Origin: a gamma proteobacterium symbiont of Lucinoma myriamae
GTDB lineage: Bacteria; Pseudomonadota; Gammaproteobacteria; GRL18
Direction: 5' to 3'
Assembly: GCA_025655635.1 (NCBI GenBank)
Contig: JAHXIM010000467.1
Coordinates: 1 to 8,306 of the forward strand
DNA length: 8,306 nt
The notes beneath the pieces were generated by a model. That model did no database searches, was not told the DNA's origin, and saw only the letters and a list, made by a program, of their open reading frames with translations. Positions 1 through 6,289 of this stretch are shown piece after piece. Position 1 is the first letter of the stretch. Every line of letters starts with the position of its first letter. A program made the translations under genes and the position numbers.

Positions 1-93
1 TATGTTCGTTTCTGTCCCATTTTGACACCTCAATAATTGATAGTTATTATCTCTTATTAAAGTATCCAGTTCTATTAGACCACAACAATTCAT
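1..93 (-). CDS. Partial downstream gene, N-terminus only (start uncertain)
   Basis: An open frame begins with ATG at 93, 15 bases after the GT4-like stop, and stays open for 31 codons to the window edge. It starts MNCCGLIELDTLIRD and continues with YQLLRC. The spaced cysteines and the Y-x-L-L-R-C stretch recall the N-terminal zinc-ribbon-like region of some methyltransferases in polysaccharide loci, but this is too short to name. Its ribosome site is weak. A competing start in another frame at position 20 (MGQKRT...) has a much better ribosome site. Only one of the two is likely to be the real gene start, and the sequence to the left of the window would settle which. Confidence 0.4.
   Translation of the reverse strand, partial: MNCCGLIELDTLIRDNNYQLLRCQNGTETNI
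18..31 (-). promoter_or_regulatory. Strong ribosome site plus ATG: alternative start of the left-edge gene
   Basis: GAGG (28-31, minus strand) lies 7 bases before ATG (18-20), an ideal Shine-Dalgarno arrangement and better than most in this window. It would begin a protein MGQKRT that leaves the window after six codons. If this is the true start, the intergenic gap after the GT4-like gene is 88 bases and the 31-codon frame above is spurious. If the longer frame is real, this motif is accidental. Confidence 0.4.
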
Positions 94-108
94 GATGATT
101 ATCTTTTT

Positions 109-1188
109 TCAGGATCGACTATTTAATAGTAAGTCCTCCAGAATGTCACCTTGCTTTTCCCATCCTGAAGTTATTGGCTCTGGCGTATATTGAGCTTTAT
201 AAAATCGTTGTACAGAAGAAACAATTTCTTCTGTGCTCCCAGGCTGAAAAAAAGCTTCAGGATAATCTTTTAAAACGTATTTTGTTGATTCTGTACTTGT
301 AGCTAAAATAGGTGTTCCACAAGCCAGAGCCTCATATATTTTTACAGGATAGCTATAATTACCAAACTCACTATCAGCATTAATAGAGATTAAAACATCA
401 ACACTTCGATAAACATCTACTACCATATTATCAGGAATATAGCCTAACCAAAAAATATTATCAGGCAATCTGAGCCCAGTTTGTTTACGACCAGTTAGTA
501 CAAATTTAATCTCAGGGGTAGTTTTTTCCAATATTTTAATTGCTTCAAGAAAAAAATGAATATCTCTATTTCTATTTAAACTTCCACTATATCCAACTAA
601 AAAAAAAGTATTTGGAAGGCCTAATCGTTCTCTAGATTCAGATTTGTTTCCCATAGAAAAACCAGAGTCAGCTGACATAGAAATAACACCAGCTCTCTTT
701 TTTTTAGAATAATGGCAGCTTTTTAATAATTTGTTTAATAATTCCGGCCCTGCTGCAGTAACTAAATCACATTTATTTAAAGCTCTCCTCCAAAAGAAAT
801 GAAGCACTTTATTCCACTTCATGTAACTCTCATAATTGTCATATGCATCAATAGCAGAATTCATATTGGTTTTTTCAGCTATTATTTGAGCACATATTCC
901 AAAATAAGTGTCAGAAAATCCAATAATCCAGTCAGCCTTTCTTTTTTTTGCAATAGACTTTACATAAAAAAAATAATGAAATGGGTTTGGTAATAAATTA
1001 ACAGAATGCCAGGTAATACCATTACGAAATTCACTAAATTCAGATTCTATATTATAAATGAGTAAAATCAGATCAATTTCATGTCCTTTTTTTGCCATTT
1101 CAATAGCTAAATTAAAAAAACGTCCATAGGGTCTTTCCCATAAATCCCGTGAAAGAGGCCTTCTTTTACATAGAAATAGTAGTCTCAT
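109..1188 (-). CDS. GT4-like (GT-B) glycosyltransferase
   Basis: The 359 residues form a two-domain GT-B enzyme. The N-terminal acceptor domain begins MRLLFLCKRRP and includes RPYGRFFNLAIEMAKKGHEI (19-38), the usual 'slip past the acceptor' helix region. The C-terminal donor domain includes VGYSGSLNRNRD (198-209), FVLTGR (229-234), FWLGYIP (246-252), and the hallmark YPVKIYEALACGTPILAT (280-297) with the nucleotide-sugar-binding E286. The family transfers a sugar from an NDP donor with retention of configuration, probably onto the lipid-linked oligosaccharide. The specific donor cannot be deduced. It starts 34 bases after the preceding gene with no recognisable Shine-Dalgarno. It carries several long homopolymer runs, including nine T (coding strand) at 599-607 and runs of eight at 698-705, 942-949 and 966-973. 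None disrupts the frame here. Confidence 0.9.
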   Translation of the reverse strand: MRLLFLCKRRPLSRDLWERPYGRFFNLAIEMAKKGHEIDLILLIYNIESEFSEFRNGITWHSVNLLPNPFHYFFYVKSIAKKRKADWIIGFSDTYFGICAQIIAEKTNMNSAIDAYDNYESYMKWNKVLHFFWRRALNKCDLVTAAGPELLNKLLKSCHYSKKKRAGVISMSADSGFSMGNKSESRERLGLPNTFFLVGYSGSLNRNRDIHFFLEAIKILEKTTPEIKFVLTGRKQTGLRLPDNIFWLGYIPDNMVVDVYRSVDVLISINADSEFGNYSYPVKIYEALACGTPILATSTESTKYVLKDYPEAFFQPGSTEEIVSSVQRFYKAQYTPEPITSGWEKQGDILEDLLLNSRS

Positions 1189-1222
1189 TATTTATATTTT
1201 TTTATTAAATAAAATAGAAAAG

Positions 1223-2137
1223 TTATTTTATATTTATTAAGTTGCTAAAAATTCTTATTAATTTTTTAAAAACTTTTTTTAAAAAATTAATTTTATGGTC
1301 TTTATGGAATTGCTTAATCCTTTGTACTGCAATTTCATTAATTTTGATCACTTCATTAAAATTCCAGGTTTTTTTTGTACTTAGTTGATACGAGTATATA
1401 TCATTGTTATTACAATGAATTCCTGATCCATCCATTCCAATATTTTTTACACAGGTATGTACCGGGTTAATACAGAAACCATTGTTTTTGTATATAGTAA
1501 TTAACCAAAAGATTGCCCATGTATTAATTTTACCTTTGTTGTTTGCAATCACTTGCCACCACACATCATGAGTACCATCAAGATTAAGTTTATAAATGTC
1601 TTTACTGGAGAATTCTTTTACCAATGCTCCTGCATTTTTTTCAAAATTTTTCCAACGATCTTTCCATGTAGCCCAGCCCCAACATTCCATTCGTTGCCAG
1701 ATATATATATCATTAAGGCCATCTGTTTTTATAGGATAATTCCATCCACTAGCATGCCATATTTTTTTCTCATGTTCAAAATAATTTAATGCTAAATTCA
1801 TAAACTTCAAAAAATTAGGACTAGTTAAGTGATCGTCTTCCAGAACAATTATTTTTCCATACTTATCTATAACTTTAGTAACTCCATCAATAATTGAATT
1901 TGCTAAACCAAAGTTTTTTTCACGTTCAATTATTGTAACATTTTTAAAGCCATTAATAGTTTTAATATATTTTCTTACATTAGCCACATTTAAGTTTTGT
2001 TCTGTATCTTTAGGGGCATCACTGTAAATAAACAAAAGACTTTCACATGCCAGGTTATTTTTTTTTAAACTTTCAATGGTTTTTTGAGTATGCCAAGGTC
2101 GATTATATACAAAAAGAACTATAGGGGATAAGTTCAT
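1223..2137 (-). CDS. GT-A (family 2-like) glycosyltransferase
   Basis: This 304-residue protein starts with PIVLFVYNRPWHTQKTIESL (5-24), the first beta-strand and helix of a GT-A nucleotide-sugar domain. It continues with FIYSDAPKD (36-44) and reaches the metal-binding acidic motif VLEDDHLTSPNF (98-109; E100, D101, D102). Aromatic-rich ECWGWATWKDRW (151-162) and NIGMDGSGIH (232-241) complete a pattern common to putative glycosyltransferases of polysaccharide clusters. It probably adds one sugar to a lipid-linked repeat unit on the cytoplasmic face of the membrane. Donor and acceptor are unknown. The C-terminal 30 residues are rich in Lys, Phe and Ile (FLKKVFKKLIRIF), compatible with peripheral membrane attachment. 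It is translationally coupled to the upstream gene by a 4-base ATGA overlap. A run of nine A (coding strand) lies at 2058-2066. Confidence 0.85.
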   Translation of the reverse strand: MNLSPIVLFVYNRPWHTQKTIESLKKNNLACESLLFIYSDAPKDTEQNLNVANVRKYIKTINGFKNVTIIEREKNFGLANSIIDGVTKVIDKYGKIIVLEDDHLTSPNFLKFMNLALNYFEHEKKIWHASGWNYPIKTDGLNDIYIWQRMECWGWATWKDRWKNFEKNAGALVKEFSSKDIYKLNLDGTHDVWWQVIANNKGKINTWAIFWLITIYKNNGFCINPVHTCVKNIGMDGSGIHCNNNDIYSYQLSTKKTWNFNEVIKINEIAVQRIKQFHKDHKINFLKKVFKKLIRIFSNLINIK

Positions 2138-3570
2138 TTTTCGTCCATAAGTATAGATAAGGTATTTTTATGAAGTGTTAAATTTGAGATAATATATTCA
2201 GGCTCAATTCTGACAGTATCATCCATTAACTTTTTAATTAACACCTTAGTTTCTTTATAATTTTTTGAAAAAAACAACCCATTCTTATTAATCATCAGAT
2301 GAAAACCATTAAGAGCATTTTCGTGCGTAAATATAGTTGGAACACAGAAATTTTGAGCCTCAAAAGCCACTGTTGAGAATCCTGTTAAATGGATATCTGT
2401 TAGTTTTAATAAATCATATAATGGTGCTATTGAAGAAAATTCAATTTCAGTATTGTCTAAAGACTCAATTTTATTTCTTAAAGCACTTGAAATTGGTAAA
2501 CGAGGATGTTCTCTAAAATGCCAAGAAGTATTATGAGAAAAATTACTAATTATATCTAACAAGTAATTTGGGAAAAAACTATCTCCCTGGAGAGAAACTA
2601 AAATATTAGTGTTGTAAATATTATAATATTTTTTAATCTTATCAATAGATATATTTTTTTGTAGGAAATAAGTCATCCATATGTTTCCACCAACGACAGC
2701 TTGGTGTTTATCTGTCTTAGCAGCCCATTTATCAATTCTATTTTTTGAAATTTTTCCCCACATCCAAAACACATCAGGAATTAATTCATAGCCTTTTTGT
2801 GGAATATTTTCCCAGTTTGTATACATCGCATGATAATCATTTTGTGCTCCATGCTGGTATTCTACTGATTTAATTCCCAATTTATTACAAGCAAGGCTCA
2901 TTGCCATTGCATCAATTCTGTAAAAGCAAACGATAAAAACCAACTTTGGTGAATAACTTTTTAAAATTTTTTCATATTCTTTTGATAAGTAATTTAGCCA
3001 ATATAAATCATTATGTACATTAACTTTAAATCCAAATTCTTTAAATATTTTTTGATTTATATCATACAAATAATTTTTTTTGATTTGTGAAAAAAACTGA
3101 GATAATTTACATTTTAATTTAGCTTTTTTTACAAGGAAATCAATATACGTTATATTAAGGTTAAAATACTTTCTTTTACTTAACCATTCTTGATCATTAA
3201 TTTCTACAGTTTTAATTTTATATTGATTGGTAAAAAAGTATCTAAAGCTATCAGAATATCGATTAAAATAATTATTCTCAATTATATCTTGAGACTCTGA
3301 AAGACGTGAAAAAAAAACAATATCAATATTTTCATGTTTGAGTGGATTTTTTTTATAAAGAATATATGCGTTAAGTAATTGCTTAAAATAATACATTATT
3401 TTTTTAAGTTGATTTAATTTCCCCATTTTTCTTTGATTTTTACTACTAACATTATGCAAAATAGACAATCGAATTAAAGGCCATGGATTAAATCCAAAAC
3501 AGTTTAGAGCTGATAAATCTACAGAAGTTTCTATATTATTAATTTTTCTCACAAACTTATGTAAATTCAT
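2134..3570 (-). CDS. Uncharacterised GT-B-like transferase, candidate nonulosonate/capsule transferase
   Basis: This 478-residue protein has no signal peptide or membrane segment. I do not recognise a named family with certainty. It has the general look of large surface-carbohydrate proteins that begin with a GxNxWPxIR-like block (GFNPWPLIR, 26-34). The C-terminal half resembles GT-B enzymes acting on CMP- or CDP-activated donors: EYQHG (237-241), REHPR with an HP pair (355-356), and TGFSTVAFEA (396-405) before a short PTIF strand. Sialyl- and polysialyltransferases carry an acidic/Gly motif, an HP motif and a Ser/Thr motif in the same order, so transfer of the CMP-sugar made by the preceding genes is a reasonable inference. 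It could instead be a Kdo-type or glycerophosphate transferase. It starts 25 bases after the cytidylyltransferase with no strong Shine-Dalgarno, and its stop overlaps the next start in ATGA. A run of nine T (coding strand) lies at 3309-3317. Confidence 0.75.
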   Translation of the reverse strand: MNLHKFVRKINNIETSVDLSALNCFGFNPWPLIRLSILHNVSSKNQRKMGKLNQLKKIMYYFKQLLNAYILYKKNPLKHENIDIVFFSRLSESQDIIENNYFNRYSDSFRYFFTNQYKIKTVEINDQEWLSKRKYFNLNITYIDFLVKKAKLKCKLSQFFSQIKKNYLYDINQKIFKEFGFKVNVHNDLYWLNYLSKEYEKILKSYSPKLVFIVCFYRIDAMAMSLACNKLGIKSVEYQHGAQNDYHAMYTNWENIPQKGYELIPDVFWMWGKISKNRIDKWAAKTDKHQAVVGGNIWMTYFLQKNISIDKIKKYYNIYNTNILVSLQGDSFFPNYLLDIISNFSHNTSWHFREHPRLPISSALRNKIESLDNTEIEFSSIAPLYDLLKLTDIHLTGFSTVAFEAQNFCVPTIFTHENALNGFHLMINKNGLFFSKNYKETKVLIKKLMDDTVRIEPEYIISNLTLHKNTLSILMDEK

Positions 3571-3595
3571 TTAATGATACCAATTGAATATTAAT

Positions 3596-4294
3596 TTATG
3601 TTTTGGATGAAAGAATTGCTTCTGCTACTCTAAAATCAATTTCATTATCAACATCAACAGAATCAATATTATCCATAATATATGGATATGCTCCACTATA
3701 TAGTGTTACTAAGTTATCATCTTCAAGGCTTTTAATTGATCTTATATATATTGCACCATTAGGATGAAAATAATCATTTTGATCTTGACTGCGAGTATTT
3801 CCATTAATCATTGGACAATCACTAAAAATTGATTTCCAACCATCATCATTTATAGAAAATGCAAAAGAAAGAGGAAATTTATACTTTGTGGCAGAAAAAA
3901 CCGGCTTCCCTTTTTTTTCATATAGCGCTATAGCTTCATCGATATGATTTGTTTTTCTTAAAGGTACCGTTGGCAAAGCCAATATAAAAGCACCTTCACG
4001 TTGTCCAAAAATCTTTTGTTTTTTTTCTTTTATGTAATCAAATATTTTTACTTTATCATCAGCTTCTGCCAACTCTCTATAATCAAGAGTAAGTTTATCT
4101 GAATTAATGTAACGTCGCGCTAATTTAAAGTAATCCATTGAATCAGTAGATAGAATTACATGATCAATATGCTTTGATTCTATACATGCTTCCAGTGTCC
4201 ATACTAATAACGGCTTTCCTAAGAGCATCTTAATATTTTTTCCTGGAAGACGCTTAGAACCTGAACGTGCTGGTACTATTGCTGTATACTTCAT
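3596..4294 (-). CDS. NeuA-type CMP-sugar (nonulosonate) cytidylyltransferase
   Basis: This 232-residue protein matches the size and motifs of CMP-N-acetylneuraminate synthetase and its legionaminic/pseudaminic relatives. These activate a 2-keto-3-deoxy sugar acid with CTP, releasing pyrophosphate, in the cytoplasm. Visible blocks are the nucleotide-binding PARSGSKRLPGKN (8-20), YRELAEADD (72-80), LPTVPLR (107-113, the LQPTSPLR counterpart), HPNGAIYI (177-184) and SVDVDNEIDF (212-221) with the metal-binding acidic residues. The frame continues upstream to an ATG at 4321. The ATG at 4294 is preferred because it gives the canonical start MKYTAIVPARSGS, lies 7 bases after a GGAG, and overlaps the preceding stop in TAATG. 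Its place downstream of the NeuB-type gene shows that the cassette makes a CMP-activated sugar. Which one (sialic, legionaminic, or other) cannot be told from these motifs. Confidence 0.92.
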   Translation of the reverse strand: MKYTAIVPARSGSKRLPGKNIKMLLGKPLLVWTLEACIESKHIDHVILSTDSMDYFKLARRYINSDKLTLDYRELAEADDKVKIFDYIKEKKQKIFGQREGAFILALPTVPLRKTNHIDEAIALYEKKGKPVFSATKYKFPLSFAFSINDDGWKSIFSDCPMINGNTRSQDQNDYFHPNGAIYIRSIKSLEDDNLVTLYSGAYPYIMDNIDSVDVDNEIDFRVAEAILSSKT

Positions 4295-5244
4295 TAGTTT
4301 TCTCCATAATTTTTTTCCCATGACCTCAATATTTCATCATATGTTGATAAAACTGTCACATAATCAGAATCTGAAAGATGCTGAAGGGGCATTCTATCAC
4401 GACGATGCATATAACCAGCAGCTTGTAATAGCGCTTTATTTGATCGGTGCCAACCATATTTTGTGGCACATTTCTCAAAAAATGGAGCTTCTAATTCATC
4501 TAAAATGTATTTAATAGTTTTCTCATCATTATTTTCATATGCTTTCCAAAATAGCTTACCAATTTTTGCATCTATAATTGAAATTCCATTTAAATATGCA
4601 CGGGCACCATGCGTCCTGTACTGAATAAATGATTTCTTGATTCCTGCAATAATTATACGAATTTTTGGCTCTAGCTCCAGCGCAGTAGTCGTCAATTCAA
4701 AATCATGGGCATCTTCTTTTAAAGCAACAATTTGTGGTATTTTTGGCAATGAAGATATCAATGATTTAGGCCAATGCATTTGTTTACCATTATAGCCAGA
4801 TAAAAATGGCATTTCATGAACTAAAATAGGCATGCTTGATTCGATTCCTACACGAGAATAATGTTCAAGAATTTGATCATCAGAAAAATATTTTTCTCGG
4901 ACAATAAGGGAAATAATATCTGCACCTAGATCTTTTGCATGTTTAGTAAACTCAATTGTATTTTTTGTTGAACCATGAATCGGATCTCCTACAATAATTA
5001 TATTGTTTTTATTAAGTTTTTTAACAATTTTTATACAGAATGCATTTAATTCCATAATTTCTTGATCATTCAATTGAGAATATCTTGAATTATATGCCAT
5101 AGTATAAAATTTTCTTGCTCCTTGTTTATAAAGTAGTGAAATATACTTTTCAAGACTTGTATAATCTATCTCTTCATTCTCAAGGAATGGTGTAAATATA
5201 GTATAAAAGCATCCGGTTAATTGTTCTTTCAAATTTTCATACAT
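4294..5244 (-). CDS. Divergent DapA/NanA-family aldolase or lyase
   Basis: The 316-residue length and layout match the class I aldolase family of dihydrodipicolinate synthase and N-acetylneuraminate lyase: N-terminal TIFTPF (15-20), an alpha/beta barrel, and IVALKED with the Schiff-base lysine at K176. Two hallmark motifs are lost. The GTTGE pyruvate-carboxylate loop is AYNSR (50-54), and the YNxP block carrying the catalytic tyrosine is HEMP (143-146), so histidine replaces tyrosine. The flanking residues align without gaps, so these are substitutions rather than misalignment. The following FLSG resembles the lyase rather than the DapA version, which has Arg. The protein probably still forms an imine, but perhaps not with pyruvate in the usual pose, so its reaction is unknown. 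It overlaps the upstream gene by 8 bases, has an AAAAAGG ribosome site about 8 bases before ATG, and shares one base with the next gene. True DapA (lysine synthesis) is unlikely. Confidence 0.85.
   Translation of the reverse strand: MYENLKEQLTGCFYTIFTPFLENEEIDYTSLEKYISLLYKQGARKFYTMAYNSRYSQLNDQEIMELNAFCIKIVKKLNKNNIIIVGDPIHGSTKNTIEFTKHAKDLGADIISLIVREKYFSDDQILEHYSRVGIESSMPILVHEMPFLSGYNGKQMHWPKSLISSLPKIPQIVALKEDAHDFELTTTALELEPKIRIIIAGIKKSFIQYRTHGARAYLNGISIIDAKIGKLFWKAYENNDEKTIKYILDELEAPFFEKCATKYGWHRSNKALLQAAGYMHRRDRMPLQHLSDSDYVTVLSTYDEILRSWEKNYGEN
4302..4305 (-). promoter_or_regulatory. Ribosome binding site GGAG that fixes the cytidylyltransferase start
   Basis: GGAG on the minus strand lies 7 bases before the ATG at 4294-4292, inside the end of the upstream DapA-like gene. 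No comparable site precedes the longer-frame ATG at 4321. Together with the TAATG stop/start overlap it indicates coupled translation and a 232-residue product. Confidence 0.75.
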
Positions 5245-6289
5245 ATATTATGCCTTTTTCCCATCGCTCAATATCCACATTGACCATTTCTTCAATCATC
5301 TGTCTAAAAAGTTTTTTTCTTCGCCAACCAGTTTCTTTCTTAATTCGAGCTGGATCACCAGCCAATGGGGGAGTATCATAAGGTCTAAAGTATTTCTCAG
5401 AAACCATGGCTAATTTACTTCCTGTTCTATTATCGATACAAATTTCATTTTTTCCTGTTCCTTCGAATATGGGTTCAAAGCCTGCTGATAAAGCAGAAAT
5501 TTTAAGTATATCTCGTACAGTTGATAATTCTCCCGTTGCAATAACAAAATCATGAGGTTCATCCATAGCTAACATTAATCTCATAGCATCAACATAATCT
5601 ACTGCTGAACCCCAGTCTCTTGCTGAATCAAAACTACCTAATTCCATCGCTTTTCCACTCTTCAACTTTTGTCTTGCAATATTGAATGTAATTTTTCTTG
5701 GTACAAACTGACGTCCGCGAAGCGGTCCTTCATGATTAAATAATATTCCTGAGCATGCAAAAAGCCCATACTTCTCCCGATATAACTTAATAAAATAATC
5801 AGCTGATAATTTTGATATTGCATAAGGATTATTAGGTTGAAATGGTGAATCCTCATTCAAAAGTCCACTTCCACTATTACGTCCAAATACTTCTGAACTT
5901 GAGGCAAAAAACATACGTGAGTTGGGTGAAAACAATCTTACTGATTCAAGAATATTTATTGTTCCATGTACATTTGCTTCAAGAGTAACGCTTGGATATT
6001 TAAAAGAATCTGCAACAAAACTTTCAGCAGCAAGGTTATAAATTTCATCAGGTTGAATATGCTGTAAAATGTCAATAATATTTTGAGTTTCATTTAACTG
6101 AAACTCAATTAATTTGATTTTTGATGTAATACCCAGATAATCTAACCGCCACGTTTTATTATCAGAACCTCTACGAAACCCCCCATAGACATAGTAACCT
6201 TTACTTAGCAATAAATCGGCAAGATGCGCCCCATCTTGACCAGTTACACCTGTAATAAACGCAATAGGCTTATTAGTTTTCATCATCAT
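5237..6289 (-). CDS. GDP-mannose 4,6-dehydratase-like SDR (NDP-sugar dehydratase)
   Basis: This 350-residue extended SDR has the Rossmann signature GVTGQDG (14-20), the NDP-sugar motif YNLAAESFV (84-92), the catalytic ASSSEVFG (129-136) with E133, and YxxxK at Y156/K160. GMD-like C-terminal blocks follow: LFNHEGPLRGRQFV (183-196), ARDWGSAVDYVDAM (223-236) and DFVIATGE (247-254). The family converts an NDP-hexose, classically GDP-mannose, to the 4-keto-6-deoxy sugar with bound NADP(H). Legionaminic-acid pathways can use a GDP-GlcNAc 4,6-dehydratase, so a GDP-sugar role beside a NeuB homologue is plausible. The nucleotide and sugar cannot be read from the sequence. The residues around LAAESFVADSF differ from textbook GMD, so I give no symbol. 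Three consecutive ATG codons (6289, 6286, 6283) compete as start. None has a clear Shine-Dalgarno, which suggests coupling to the upstream gene it overlaps. Confidence 0.9.
   Translation of the reverse strand: MMMKTNKPIAFITGVTGQDGAHLADLLLSKGYYVYGGFRRGSDNKTWRLDYLGITSKIKLIEFQLNETQNIIDILQHIQPDEIYNLAAESFVADSFKYPSVTLEANVHGTINILESVRLFSPNSRMFFASSSEVFGRNSGSGLLNEDSPFQPNNPYAISKLSADYFIKLYREKYGLFACSGILFNHEGPLRGRQFVPRKITFNIARQKLKSGKAMELGSFDSARDWGSAVDYVDAMRLMLAMDEPHDFVIATGELSTVRDILKISALSAGFEPIFEGTGKNEICIDNRTGSKLAMVSEKYFRPYDTPPLAGDPARIKKETGWRRKKLFRQMIEEMVNVDIERWEKGIIYV

Noticed and set aside
799..993. Plus-strand open frame of 64 codons
   Set aside because: It lies wholly inside the GT4-like gene on the opposite strand, and its composition is what antisense of AT-rich coding sequence gives; it has no recognisable domain.
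1189..1222. AT-rich gap between the two small glycosyltransferase genes as a promoter or terminator
   Set aside because: It is only 34 bases, with no stem and no paired -35/-10, so it is best seen as an intra-operon spacer.
1553..1789. Plus-strand open frame of 78 codons
   Set aside because: It is antisense to the well-supported GT2-like gene, and its Phe/Ile-rich content mirrors the complementary Lys/Asn codons.
4320..4514. Plus-strand open frame of 64 codons
   Set aside because: It is antisense to the DapA-like gene, with no ribosome site or family resemblance.
4294..5244. Annotation as dihydrodipicolinate synthase for lysine synthesis
   Set aside because: The GTTGE and YNxP motifs are lost and the gene sits in a polysaccharide cassette, so the housekeeping role is very unlikely.
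5662..5856. Second minus-strand frame of 64 codons
   Set aside because: It is an out-of-frame shadow inside the dehydratase gene, whose motifs are continuous through this region.
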